Shown here one piece after another: positions 8,305 through 16,747 of a stretch of 64,000 bases of DNA. Positions within the stretch are counted from its first letter, which is position 1. Each line of letters starts with the position of its first letter. The notes beneath the pieces are model-generated. The model was not told the origin of the DNA and did not search any database. It was given only the letters and a program-made list of their open reading frames with translations. The DNA is from Gammaproteobacteria bacterium. GTDB taxonomy: Bacteria; Gemmatimonadota; Gemmatimonadetes; Longimicrobiales; Gaopeijiaceae. The translations under genes and the position numbers were made by a program. The DNA lies in NCBI GenBank assembly GCA_028820325.1, contig JAPPJO010000038.1, forward strand, positions 1 through 64,000. The letters are read 5' to 3'.

Positions 8305-9904
8305 AACCCAGATCCATGACGGCTACGCCAAGCTCTGAATCGATGGTGAAGGTCGCGAACGAACTCCGATCCATCTGGCCGTCTCCGCCGTCGAAATAGA
8401 GACGGAACACGTCGTCGTTCCAGTGCTCCATGTCGCCGGAGAAGGTGCCCGGCTCTCCGAAGTGCAGCCTTAGCCACCCGTCCTGCGCGAGCACGACCTC
8501 GGCGTGGCCGGCTCCGAGCGGGTCTGCATAACTGCCCACGTATTCGGCGAGGGGCAAAGTGGGCAGGGTTTCCGGAACGCGGGCCGAATCCTGCGCCGCG
8601 AGGGTGCTGTCGATCTGTTCGACGATCGCGGTCTTGTGGGCCATGGACTCCCGGTGCCAGTCTCGCGGCTCGCGGTCGAGTAGGCGGGCGAATACCCACG
8701 CGCTGATTTCGTGGTGCGGGTGGAACCATGCGTCTCCGTTCGCCAGGACCACGACGCCCGCGGAGATGTCCGGAAGCAGCGCCACATACGCCGGAAAACC
8801 GAGGATGCCGCCGCCGTGGGACAGGTACGGGTGGCCCTCGAAGGTGGTGCGACTCCACCCCAGAGCGTAGGTGCCGCTGCTGGTGTCGTCCGCGAAGAGG
8901 AAGGTGGCGCCGCTCGCTACCTGGGGGGCGTGCATCTCCTCCACCGTCGCCTCCCGGAGCACGGGGCGGTCGCCGAACTTCCCCCGCGCGAGGTGCATGC
9001 GGACCCAGTTCGCCATCTCTGCGGCGCTGGACACCACGCTTCCCGCCGCCTGCATGCTGTCGAACGACTGCCAGGCCAGGACCCTGCGCATCCCCTCGCG
9101 ATCGGCGCCGTGCGGCATCGCGACATTCCTGCCCGGCGCGTCGGCAATCCCCACCGTGCCCGCAGGTGCCGTGCCCCAGAAGGTGGGCGCCACGAATGGC
9201 TCCTCCCACACTTCGTAGGGGCTGGCCGCGCTGTTGTGCATCTCCATGGGCCGAAAGAGACGCTCCCGGACCCATTCGCCCCACGTCCTACCGGTCACGG
9301 CCTCCACCACCAGCCCCGCCACCCCGTAGCCCTGGTTGCTGTAACGAAAGCTCTCCCTGAGCGGGGCCTGGCTGTCGAGGTGTCGAACTCGCTCCGCCGC
9401 TGCCCGGGCGTCCATGATCGCGAGCGTGGGAAAGGCGTCGCCCGGCATGCCCGACTGGTGGGACAGCAGGTCGCGAATCGTCATCTCGCGCGTGATCTCC
9501 GGGTCCTTCACCCGAAACCACGGCAGGTGCTCGACCACCGGATCGTCCCAGTGGACCAGCCCGTCGTCCACGAGGGCTCCGATCGCTGCGGCCGCGAATG
9601 ACTTGGAAACGGAACCGACCTGGAAGAGAGTGTGGGCGTCGACCGGGTCTTCCCGTCCCAACTCTTTGACCCCGAACCCTTCAGCGAAGACGACTTCGTC
9701 TTCGTGCACCACGGCAACCGCCAGCCCAGGCAAGTCCCAGTCCGCCATGGACGCGTCGATGAAGTCGGAAAGGCCTGCAAGTCTGTGCCCGGAAGGGTCC
9801 TCTGCAACATCGCGGCACGCGGCCCCGCCAAGCGTGATCGCCAGGCCGACTCCCAACAACACGCGACCGGGTAGACGTCCTCGAAGTCGGGTTCGATCAA
9901 CCAT
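8273..9904 (-). CDS. Exported serine hydrolase (beta-lactamase class C / PBP4* family) with C-terminal extension
   Basis: A 543-residue predicted lipoprotein. ATG 9904 gives a basic N-terminus, a hydrophobic segment and a lipobox ending GGAAC. The three catalytic boxes of the beta-lactamase/DD-peptidase fold are present: SVSK (SxxK) near residue 100, YSNQGY (YxN) near residue 190, and SHGGG (H-x-G) near residue 365. A C-terminal beta-rich domain of about 100 residues (YVGSYADPLGAG onward) resembles the DUF3471 lipocalin-like tail that often follows this catalytic domain. Family members cleave D-amino-acid peptides, esters or beta-lactams in the periplasm; the substrate is unknown here. A second, shorter paralogue lies at 62.1-63.3 kb. 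Confidence 0.88.
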   Translation of the reverse strand: MVDRTRLRGRLPGRVLLGVGLAITLGGAACRDVAEDPSGHRLAGLSDFIDASMADWDLPGLAVAVVHEDEVVFAEGFGVKELGREDPVDAHTLFQVGSVSKSFAAAAIGALVDDGLVHWDDPVVEHLPWFRVKDPEITREMTIRDLLSHQSGMPGDAFPTLAIMDARAAAERVRHLDSQAPLRESFRYSNQGYGVAGLVVEAVTGRTWGEWVRERLFRPMEMHNSAASPYEVWEEPFVAPTFWGTAPAGTVGIADAPGRNVAMPHGADREGMRRVLAWQSFDSMQAAGSVVSSAAEMANWVRMHLARGKFGDRPVLREATVEEMHAPQVASGATFLFADDTSSGTYALGWSRTTFEGHPYLSHGGGILGFPAYVALLPDISAGVVVLANGDAWFHPHHEISAWVFARLLDREPRDWHRESMAHKTAIVEQIDSTLAAQDSARVPETLPTLPLAEYVGSYADPLGAGHAEVVLAQDGWLRLHFGEPGTFSGDMEHWNDDVFRLYFDGGDGQMDRSSFATFTIDSELGVAVMDLGFMGRYRRRER

Positions 9905-10044
9905 GTCGGGTGGCCTCACGTGCGGGTCTGTCTGGCGGGCCGGGATCTGCAGAATCACGCCCGTTGGTGGCGGTGCAATCGCCGATCATCCTGTAGTCAG
10001 ACGCCCTGACCGCTGCGCTCGGTTGTCCGCCGGGGCATCGGCGC

Positions 10045-10836
10045 CTACGACCGAGTCAGCCTCCAGAACCTGAACAATGCGAGCCACTGGTCGAAGGTGA
10101 GGCCGCGGGGTGGTCCGGAAGGATCGAACCTGAGATCCCGGCTCAGGCGGTAGACCTGCGTTCGCGTGAATTCGGGTCGCAGGCACCGCCTGATCGAGCG
10201 GCCGTCGCGACCGAAGCAGCTCTGGATGAAGCGCCGGTAGTCCACCGCCTGGAATCGGTCCACAAGCGGTCTTGTTCGGCGGGCGAGCCAGAGCGCGACG
10301 GCGTCGACCCCAGGAGGGGGATCGAAGTCGGTACGGCGAAAGCGCCGCGCGATCTCGATCTGCCACCACGGCTTGAGTAGCAGCGAGGACAGGGTCTCTC
10401 GGGAATGGGGCGTACCCGCAAACCGCTCCGCCGCTTCACGTTGGACCACGAGATAGGCGTCCTGCGGTCGAGAATCGGCCTGGACAAGCCGCCGGACGAT
10501 TGCAGCAGTCCGATTGAACGGAGTGTTCCCCAGGACCTTGTAGGGGACATCGGGTAGCCGAAACCGGAGGAAGTCGGACCGGACAATCGTGACACGGGTG
10601 TGACTCCGGAAACGCGTACGAAGCGCCTCGGATAGTGCTCCGTCGAACTCTACGGCAACGACCTCACGGCATCGACGCGCCAGTTCTCGAGTGAGAATAC
10701 CACGGCCCGGCCCGATCTCGACAACCAGGTCCTCGTGTGAGAGGGGAGCCTGGGCGATCAGGCTAGCGGCAAGCGCCCTGCTCCGAAGGAAGTGCTGTGA
10801 GAGGTCCGCACGCCTGGGTGTCCGATGCCTGGACAC
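10045..10836 (-). CDS. erm: Erm-type 23S rRNA adenine-N6 methyltransferase
   Basis: A 263-residue SAM-dependent RNA methyltransferase. Motif X is LSQHFL (residues 12-17), motif I EIGPGRG (40-46), an acidic end of strand 2 at VEFD (62-65), SDF (87-89), and the catalytic motif IV NTPFN (104-108). Phe at the fourth position of N-x-P-F, where KsgA/Dim1 has Tyr, and the C-terminal LTFDQWLALFRF ending place it with Erm rather than with the 16S enzyme KsgA. Erm proteins dimethylate A2058 of 23S rRNA and give macrolide-lincosamide-streptogramin B resistance. The Thr in motif IV (usually Ile or Leu) is unusual. The GTG start has no good Shine-Dalgarno and sits in a hairpin; a leader reading frame precedes it. 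Activity is inferred. Confidence 0.85.
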   Translation of the reverse strand: MSRHRTPRRADLSQHFLRSRALAASLIAQAPLSHEDLVVEIGPGRGILTRELARRCREVVAVEFDGALSEALRTRFRSHTRVTIVRSDFLRFRLPDVPYKVLGNTPFNRTAAIVRRLVQADSRPQDAYLVVQREAAERFAGTPHSRETLSSLLLKPWWQIEIARRFRRTDFDPPPGVDAVALWLARRTRPLVDRFQAVDYRRFIQSCFGRDGRSIRRCLRPEFTRTQVYRLSRDLRFDPSGPPRGLTFDQWLALFRFWRLTRS

Positions 10837-10919
10837 GACGAACCAACACGAACGTAGACATGTACTCTCCGGCGGTGCACGAGCAAGATCGAGAGCCTTC
10901 GCACACTACGGTGGTGCAT
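10758..10919 (-). CDS. Possible erm leader peptide reading frame
   Basis: A 53-codon frame starting at ATG 10919 with a strong GGAGG 8 bases upstream, the only good ribosome site before erm. It runs into erm in another frame and overlaps it by 79 bases. The first half is very basic (MHHRSVRRLSILLVHRRR), with an R-R-R stretch; macrolide-bound ribosomes are known to stall at Arg/Lys-x-Arg/Lys motifs in erm leaders. It is longer than characterised leaders and could be a chance frame in GC-rich DNA. No hydrophobic segment or known domain is present. Confidence 0.35.
   Translation of the reverse strand: MHHRSVRRLSILLVHRRRVHVYVRVGSSCPGIGHPGVRTSHSTSFGAGRLPLA
10818..10836 (-). promoter_or_regulatory. 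Hairpin enclosing the erm start codon
   Basis: The minus strand reads GTGTCC, a 7-base loop, then GGACAC: a perfect 6-bp stem whose first three bases are the erm GTG start. Sequestration of an erm start is the classical basis of drug-inducible translational attenuation. Seen in sequence; the regulatory role is inference. Confidence 0.4.
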
Positions 10920-11040
10920 CAGACGTTCCTCCGCAACCGATTCCGGCGCGGGTGATTTGCGCAATCCGTCGGCCGGGAGCGACGGGAGTCCGGCACCCGG
11001 ATACTCGACCTTCAGTCTCGCATGGTGTCGCCGAGGGATC

Positions 11041-11960
11041 TCAGAACCGCGGGCTTGAGAATCCTCCACCGGTCTCGATGTCGACGACGATCGAGCCGAT
11101 CAGGTTCCCGATTGCCTTCTCCCCGCGATGCAACGCGTAACGATACAACCCGCGCCAGCCCAACGTCGTCAGCCCGCCGACCGCCGCTCCACCAGCAAGG
11201 AAGCCCAATACCGCCGCACCGGCCGCGATACTCCCGAGCCCGAGGGCGACGGCTACGCCCGCACCCGCAAAGCCGCCACCGACACCGCTCAACGACGCGG
11301 CCAACCCCGACAAGCCGCCCCCAACCCACATATTGACCTTGTGGCTGTGGATCAGGCTCGCGCGCACGGTCAACTCGGTCGCGGGGGATCCGTGTCCAGG
11401 CGCCGGAGGCTGAAAAGCAACTGCTTGAGGTCGACCCAGGCCATCTCGTAGGCGAAGGACCGATCTCCCGGGGTTGCCGAGTAGGAGTACGCGGGCACCT
11501 TGAAGACCAGCACGCCTCCGTCGAGCGGATCGGCTCCGTGTTGATCGACAAGGCTCAGGCGGACCGGGCCCTCCGGGAGGATTCGTTGCATGGCGCGGTA
11601 GACTTCCTCCGCGGGTGCGTGGATCACCCGGGAGACCTCCAGCGCAAGCGGCGGTTGGCCCAGGAAACGGGCTGCCATCTTTGATGGCCGGGCCTGGGCT
11701 CCTTCGGCGAGGGCCCGATTGCGAGCCTCGACGAGCGCATGATCCACGAACGCCGGCGAGATTCCGGCTTCTTCGGCAGCGGCCCGGACATCCGCAAGGC
11801 GGTACCCTTCGACCTCCGCTGTGTCGGAGGAACGCCCCCGTGGAGCCAACTGCCGCGAACGCTCTTCGAGGCGGCGAGCGGCCTCGGCCTGCAGCTCGGC
11901 CGCACGGTGCCAGAGTGCGCGTGCCTCCTCTTCGGAAATGCGGGTTTCGTCCTGGCTCAT
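11041..11960 (-). pseudogene. Frameshifted gene: helical N-domain plus Gly-rich membrane C-domain, unknown function
   Basis: The upstream frame starts at ATG 11960 and encodes 196 residues: a helical N-terminus with repeated Glu/Ala/Arg (EEEARALWHRAAELQAEAARR), a GYRLADVRAAAEEAGISPAFVDHAL segment typical of a Gemmatimonadota-style hypothetical family, and a beta-rich middle. It stops at 11370. The expected continuation (ELTVRASL, then a Gly/Ala-rich hydrophobic stretch VGGGLSGLAASLSGVGGG and LIGSIVVDIETGGG) lies in another frame down to 11041. The switch falls at a run of five C on the minus strand at 11383-11387; one added base restores a single gene of about 305 codons. Either a true mutation or a homopolymer error. 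Function unknown. Confidence 0.6.
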
Positions 11961-11976
11961 GGAACCGTGGCAAAGG

Positions 11977-13078
11977 TTACCATTCGATCGAAAGGACCGC
12001 GATGACGGTCGGGGCAGCCGCGTCGGATATCTCCTCTACATAGATCGTATCGCGGTGCGGTGCATCCACGATCCTGCCAAGTCCTTCAATCGTTCCGCAC
12101 TCCTGCACCCGGCCGTTGTCCAGAAGGCATGTGAAGACGTGATGGACGACCGTGGCCAACTCCTCGTCATGGCTTGTGTAGACCGACAGGAAGCGGTCGC
12201 GCCACACGTATGCCTCGGCGTGAGTCGTCCAGGTCGACAGAAAGGCGAACATGCCGGACTGCGACATACCCGCGAACGGCCGATCCTCCGGCGCCCGGTA
12301 GAACGGCGGTGCGTAGCTGAGGCCGGGCACCTCACCGTCAATCACCTGAAAGGTCGGCGAGATCAGCCTGCGTGCAGCTGATGGCGTCCGTAGTTGCAGT
12401 CAGATAGGAGTACTGCATCCGAGCGAGCACCCCGCCCTCCGCCTCGCTGATTGCAAAGCGGCCGTCTCTGGAGCACGAACTCGACACCCACTCACCCCCG
12501 TGGGTGAGCCGATGAGCGATGTGCCACTGGCCGGACTTCTCCTCCGGCCGGAAAGGCGTGATGACTACCAGCCCGGCCGCATCTGCGGTGATGTCTGTCG
12601 GACTGCCCGTCACCTGCAGGTCTCGAAGCTCGATGAAGGTCCCGTCGTGCCTGAACACTGAAACTCTCGGCCCAAGCGTTGGGTCGACTACGTAGACGGT
12701 ATCATCGAAGACAGCCAGAGCCATCGGATCGCCGAACTCCCCCGGTCCACGACCCTGTCCCCCGAAGCTGTGCACGAAGGCTCCGTTCGACTCCCGGTAT
12801 GCTGTTATGGTCCGGGCCATTCCATCGAGCACGAACAGCAGCGAGTCCGATCGCGCAACTTCCGTGATTGCGTTGACGAATCCGTCGCTATCGCGGCCCA
12901 GGTCGATGGTCCGTGCGCGCCGAACCTGAAGCTCCCGTACGACAACGCCGGGGGGGAGGTCACTCTGGGGCAATGCGGCCATGGAGGGGGCCGAGTTCTC
13001 GGAACCGCAACCACCCAGGGCAATCACGAGACCGATGGTCGGCCACACCGCTTCCGCCGTGCGACAGCGTGTTGACAT
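11977..13078 (-). pseudogene. Frameshifted 6-bladed beta-propeller lipoprotein
   Basis: From ATG 13078 the gene encodes a lipoprotein signal (VIALGGCG) and propeller blades with the motif FGGQGRGPGEFGDP, DDTVYVVDP and VSVFRHDGTF. This frame stops at 12338 after LADLSGD. The remaining 120 or so residues (FQVIDGEVPGLSYAPP to LSIEW) continue in a different frame to 11977, so the gene is broken by a frameshift near 12340-12370. The apparent GTG start of the second piece is simply the Val of QVID. A paralogue that is intact lies at 28136-29380. Such proteins are common exported lipoproteins of unknown role in Gemmatimonadota and Bacteroidota. Two adjacent genes both carry frameshifts. Confidence 0.65.
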
Positions 13079-13279
13079 GCTGGACCAACTCCCCCGGGAG
13101 GCTCTCAACCAGTTGCGTTGGGGTCCAGGTCGGACCCGTGGCGGTCCTCCCTTGTTCTCCGTTTCGAGATTCCGAGTTCCAGCCTGAAGCCGCCTGCGAC
13201 GCCAGCGTCGTTGGGACGCGGCGATGCTCGCACGTGGCCATGCCGCGCGGTAGTTTCCCGCCGGAAAACCACCACCGCC

Positions 13280-14248
13280 ATGCGAAAGGCCGCCGCTCAC
13301 CCCATGTTCGCCAACTACCTCGCCGGACGTATAGCCCAACTGGGGATCGTGCTGCTCCTGGTGTCGGTCGCGGTCTTCTCGATCATGCACGCCCTCCCCG
13401 GCGATCCCGTGCAGCTGATGCTCTCCGGCGCAGAGAGCGGATCGGTGACGCCGGAGCGGCAGGAGCAACTGCGCGAGGAGATGGGGCTCAACGACCCGCT
13501 CTACGTGCAGTACGGCCGGTTCCTGCGGGGCGCGGTCACGGCCGATCTGGGAACCTCGGTCCGGCTGCGCGCGCCCGTCCTCGACCTGATCCTCGACCGC
13601 CTGGGCTCGACGCTCGCTCTCAGCCTGGGCGGCATCCTCTTCGCGGTGATCATCGGGGTGACCACGGGCGTGATGGCGGCGCTCAAGCAGGGCTCGTGGA
13701 TCGACGGCTTCAGCCGGGTGCTCGCCTACGCCGGGGTGTCGCTGCCCCTCTTCTGGCTCGGTCTCCTGCTGATCCTCGTGTTTGCGTTCTGGCTGCCGTG
13801 GTTCCCGCCGGCGGGATCGGAAGGACTCCGCTCGCTCGTGCTTCCCAGCCTGTCGCTGGGGCTCTTGTCTGCTGGGGTAATCGCGCGGCTGACGCGGGCG
13901 TCACTGCTCGAGGTACTCGTCGAAGACTACGTGCGCGCGGCGTGGGCGAAGGGCCTGCCCAAGCGCATCGTCTATCTGCGGCACGCGCTCCGGAACGCCT
14001 TCCTCCCGGTTCTGACCATCCTCGGGCTCCAGTTTGGGGCGATGCTCGCGGGCGCGGTCGTGACGGAAACGGTCTTCAGCCGCCCCGGGCTGGGTCGCCT
14101 GGTGGTGAGCGCGATCCTCTGGAAGGACTATCCGCTGGTGCAGGGAATCGTGCTGTTCATGGCCACGGCGTACGTCCTCGTGAACCTGCTCGTGGATCTG
14201 CTGGCGGCCTGGCTCGATCCGCGCATTCGGGACGCGACCCCGGCATGA
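13280..14248 (+). CDS. Peptide/opine/nickel-type ABC transporter permease (DppB/OppB family)
   Basis: A 322-residue inner-membrane permease with six predicted helices. ATG 13280 is used; ATG 13304 (MFANYLAGRIAQL) is also possible and gives the more usual N-terminus. Family features are LPGDPVQLML near residue 40, the conserved LRxEMGLNDPLYVQYGRFL segment near residues 65-85, and the EAA loop with EVLVEDYVRAAWAKGLP near residue 225, which contacts the ATPases. It pairs with the DppC-type gene immediately downstream; the matching ATPases are 6 kb away at 20.5-22.3 kb in the same orientation. No periplasmic binding protein is encoded in this cluster. The substrate is unknown but must fit the catabolic genes between. 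Confidence 0.88.
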   Translation: MRKAAAHPMFANYLAGRIAQLGIVLLLVSVAVFSIMHALPGDPVQLMLSGAESGSVTPERQEQLREEMGLNDPLYVQYGRFLRGAVTADLGTSVRLRAPVLDLILDRLGSTLALSLGGILFAVIIGVTTGVMAALKQGSWIDGFSRVLAYAGVSLPLFWLGLLLILVFAFWLPWFPPAGSEGLRSLVLPSLSLGLLSAGVIARLTRASLLEVLVEDYVRAAWAKGLPKRIVYLRHALRNAFLPVLTILGLQFGAMLAGAVVTETVFSRPGLGRLVVSAILWKDYPLVQGIVLFMATAYVLVNLLVDLLAAWLDPRIRDATPA

Positions 14249-14280
14249 GCATCGCGGGCCGAACCTCGACCCCGCCATGA
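14245..14280 (+). CDS. Eleven-codon mini-ORF coupling two permease genes
   Basis: ATG 14245 overlaps the upstream permease stop as ATGA. After 11 codons the TGA at 14278-14280 overlaps the ATG of the next permease, again as ATGA. It appears to be the former start of the second gene left behind by a tandem duplication. It may serve only to pass ribosomes along. Confidence 0.35.
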   Translation: MSIAGRTSTPP

Positions 14281-14308
14281 CGGTCGCTGGCCGCACCCTG
14301 ACCCCGGG
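14245..14308 (+). repeat. Imperfect 32-bp tandem repeat at the dppB/dppC-type junction
   Basis: 14245-14276 and 14277-14308 match at about 23 of 32 positions by eye, and both begin ATGA and code for MSIAGRTSTP or MTVAGRTLTP. The first copy overlaps the stop of the upstream permease; the second provides the start of the downstream permease. The repeat looks like a duplicated start region. Confidence 0.5.
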
Positions 14309-15101
14309 TTTCATCGCGGGGAGCTGCATTCTCGCGGGATGGGTGCTGCTGGCGATCTTCGCCGCCCTCGGCTCGCCCCATGATCCGCTGGTCACGGTCT
14401 CGGGGGCACGCGAGGCGCCGTCGGCGGAGTTCTGGTTCGGGACGGACCGGCTCGGCAGGGACGTGTTCAGCCGCGTGATCTACGGCGCGCGAGTGTCGCT
14501 CATCCTCGGGTTCATCAGCGTCGCCATCGGCTCGGTGCTGGGCTCGGCGCTCGGGCTCGTGTCCGGCTACTACCGCGGCCCGGTGGACACGGTGCTGATG
14601 CGCATGGTGGATGCGATGCTGGCCTTTCCCGGCATCCTCCTGGCCCTTGTCGTCATCGCGGCCCTCGGCCCGAGCATCACGAACGTCATGGTCGCGGTCG
14701 GCGTGTCCACGATCCCGCGCTACGCGCGCCTGGTGCGGGGGACGGTGCTGACCGTGCGGGAGCAGGAATACATCGACGCGGCCCGGCTCCTGGGCGTGCC
14801 GGACCTCAAAATCATCCTGCGGCACGTGCTTCCGAACACGGCGATCCCGCTGCTCGTGCTCTCGACGCTCGAGTTCGGACACGCGATATCGGTGGGCGCG
14901 GGATTGAGTTTTCTGGGACTGGGCGCGCAACCCCCGACGCCGGAGTGGGGACTGATGGTCGCCGTGGGAAGGGACGTGCTGGGGCGGGCGTGGTGGATTT
15001 CCACCTTCCCCGGGCTCGCCATATTCACAGTGGTCATGGCCACCAATCTCCTTGGCGACAGCCTGCAGGAGATGCTGGACCCGAGGCTGAAGGGCCGGTG
15101 A
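14277..15101 (+). CDS. Peptide/opine/nickel-type ABC transporter permease (DppC/OppC family)
   Basis: A 274-residue inner-membrane permease, six predicted helices. The DppC signature FWFGTDRLGRDVFSRVIYGARVSL spans residues about 56-80. The EAA loop is QEYIDAARLLGVPDLKIILRHVLPN near residues 163-187, and the usual end LLGDSLQEMLDPRL is present. It is the partner of the DppB-type permease just upstream and is coupled to it through an 11-codon mini-ORF. With two ATPases encoded at 20.5-22.3 kb it would form a complete translocation core lacking only a binding protein. Confidence 0.88.
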   Translation: MTVAGRTLTPGFIAGSCILAGWVLLAIFAALGSPHDPLVTVSGAREAPSAEFWFGTDRLGRDVFSRVIYGARVSLILGFISVAIGSVLGSALGLVSGYYRGPVDTVLMRMVDAMLAFPGILLALVVIAALGPSITNVMVAVGVSTIPRYARLVRGTVLTVREQEYIDAARLLGVPDLKIILRHVLPNTAIPLLVLSTLEFGHAISVGAGLSFLGLGAQPPTPEWGLMVAVGRDVLGRAWWISTFPGLAIFTVVMATNLLGDSLQEMLDPRLKGR

Positions 15102-15180
15102 CGGTGAACGCCAGCGCCTGCCGGGTGGAGCGACATGCTGGCCTGGAGCGAGCCGGGCAGGTGATCGCTTCATATGTTTC

Positions 15181-15227
15181 CAGTAGACACCAGTAAATCA
15201 TCGGTAAGTCATCAGTAGACACCAGTA
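15181..15227 (+). promoter_or_regulatory. Paired 15-bp direct repeat upstream of the catabolic genes
   Basis: CAGTAGACACCAGTA occurs at 15181-15195 and again at 15213-15227, 32 bases apart (about three helical turns), just before the GTG at 15253. Two exact copies on the same face of the helix suggest a regulator-binding region. No regulator gene is adjacent. Confidence 0.45.
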
Positions 15228-15252
15228 CGAGAGAAGAGGAGAATCATCGACC

Positions 15253-16659
15253 GTGAGCGACAGGTGCGTAGGGGTCCAGATCGGGCCTGCGAGCTTCGTG
15301 GACGAGGGCGTGGACACTGTGCTGGACACGTTGCAACAGCGCGTGGGCGTGAATGTGGTCTTGCTGGGAACGGTGAGCTGGCTCGGGCTCAAGATCGGGC
15401 GCAGCATCTCGTGGAAGATCGACGGATGGCCCGACCACGGCGTCCGGGAGCCGCTCGAGGTCCAGGGCGGATCCTATCTCGCGCATCATCCCGAGTTCTA
15501 CCGCAACACCAGCGTCACCAACTTCCGCGCACCGGACGAGGCGATGCGCGGACGGGACATTCTGGAGATGGTCGTCCCCGGTGCCCGGGAACGGGGGATG
15601 AAGGTGATCCCGGAGCTGATGGAGCCCCTCTTCAAGTATGCGGGACACGGCTCGGCGAACACCGTCCAGATCCCCAACCTGGTGCAGCTCATGGAGGTGG
15701 ACTACCTGGGGCGGATCAGCGGCGCGCCGTGTCTCGAGAATCCCGACTACCGGGGGTGGTGGCACGCCCTGATCGAAGATCACTGCCGGAGCTACGACAT
15801 CGACGGCATCATGTGGTGCAACGAGCGGCGGAGCCCGCTGGACCAGCTCGTCACCGGGATGGCGCCGGGATGCTTCTGTGGGCACTGCCTTGCGCGCCTG
15901 GACCGGGCCGGGATCGATGCCGAGGGTGCGCGACGGGCGTGCGCGGCGCTTCACGACTACTTCAGTACCGCGCGCGCGGGAGAGCATTTCACGGATGGCG
16001 CGCTCATCACCGGCCTCCGCGTCCTGCTCGACAATCCCGAATTCCTGCTGCTGGAGCGGCACTGGGTGGAGCGCAACAAGGACCTGGACCGCGAGCTCTA
16101 CGGCCTCGTCAAGTGGTGCGATCCGGCGCTTGAGTTCGGGCTCAACGTGTGGAACCGCAACCACTTCAACCCGTTCCGCAAGGCGCAGTGGCCGTGGGCC
16201 GAGACGAAGGACTACGCCGACTGGGTGAAGCCGATCACCTATCAGCATCAGTCGGGCGGCATCTACATCAACGAGATGAAGCAGTTGCACGCGTCCCTTT
16301 TGCGCGATCTGGCGCCCCAAGAGCTGACGCCGATCATGTACCGGATTCTGGGGCTCGACGAGGCGCCGTGGGATGAGCTGCTCGGTGTGGGCATGTCGCC
16401 CGCGAGCTATGTTGGCGGGCAGTGCCGGGACACGATCGAGGCGCTGGACGGGGAGCTGCCGGTGCTGATGGGCGTCGGCGTGGACGCGCCCCGCTCCGGC
16501 CCGGATCAGGCGGCCTGTACCCCCGAGATCGTCTACGAGAGCGTGCACGCAGCGTACGAAGCGGGCGCCGCCGGCGTCATCTATTCGCCCAACTACGCGA
16601 GCATGAAGCTCACCAACCTCGATGGGGGCGCCCGGGCACTCGCGGAGCGCGGGATCTGA
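15253..16659 (+). CDS. TIM-barrel, glycoside-hydrolase-like protein of unknown function
   Basis: A 468-residue cytosolic protein with no signal peptide. GTG 15253 follows a GAGGAG about 12 bases upstream. Segments such as VGVNVVLLGT, RGMKVIPELMEP, YDIDGIMWCNERR and a Cys cluster CFCGHCL near residue 210 resemble putative glycosidases of the hypothetical-glycosyl-hydrolase type, which often carry a C-x-C-x2-C cluster after the barrel strand that ends in E/N. Later segments (KPITYQHQSGGIYINEMKQL and AGAAGVIYSPNY) fit barrel strands 6-8. I cannot name a family with certainty. Acidic residues at strand ends (PELME and CNERR) are candidates for catalysis. It heads the catabolic part of an ABC-transporter cluster. 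Confidence 0.55.
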   Translation: MSDRCVGVQIGPASFVDEGVDTVLDTLQQRVGVNVVLLGTVSWLGLKIGRSISWKIDGWPDHGVREPLEVQGGSYLAHHPEFYRNTSVTNFRAPDEAMRGRDILEMVVPGARERGMKVIPELMEPLFKYAGHGSANTVQIPNLVQLMEVDYLGRISGAPCLENPDYRGWWHALIEDHCRSYDIDGIMWCNERRSPLDQLVTGMAPGCFCGHCLARLDRAGIDAEGARRACAALHDYFSTARAGEHFTDGALITGLRVLLDNPEFLLLERHWVERNKDLDRELYGLVKWCDPALEFGLNVWNRNHFNPFRKAQWPWAETKDYADWVKPITYQHQSGGIYINEMKQLHASLLRDLAPQELTPIMYRILGLDEAPWDELLGVGMSPASYVGGQCRDTIEALDGELPVLMGVGVDAPRSGPDQAACTPEIVYESVHAAYEAGAAGVIYSPNYASMKLTNLDGGARALAERGI

Positions 16660-16747
16660 GGAAGCTCAGGACGAACCAGGGACAGCAGGGTCCGGGGCGG
16701 CGCGATGCTCCCGCGGGCTCGAACCGAGACTGACGGAGGCCAAGCGC

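Noticed and set aside
10045..10836. KsgA (16S rRNA dimethyltransferase) instead of Erm
   Set aside because: Motif IV has Phe, not Tyr, and the C-terminus matches Erm; still worth a tree.
11977..12345. A separate 122-residue gene starting at GTG 12345
   Set aside because: The GTG is the Val codon in the continuing propeller sequence; the piece is the frameshifted 3' end of the lipoprotein gene.
15181..15227. Start of a CRISPR array
   Set aside because: Only two repeats of 15 bases with a 17-base spacer and no cas gene.
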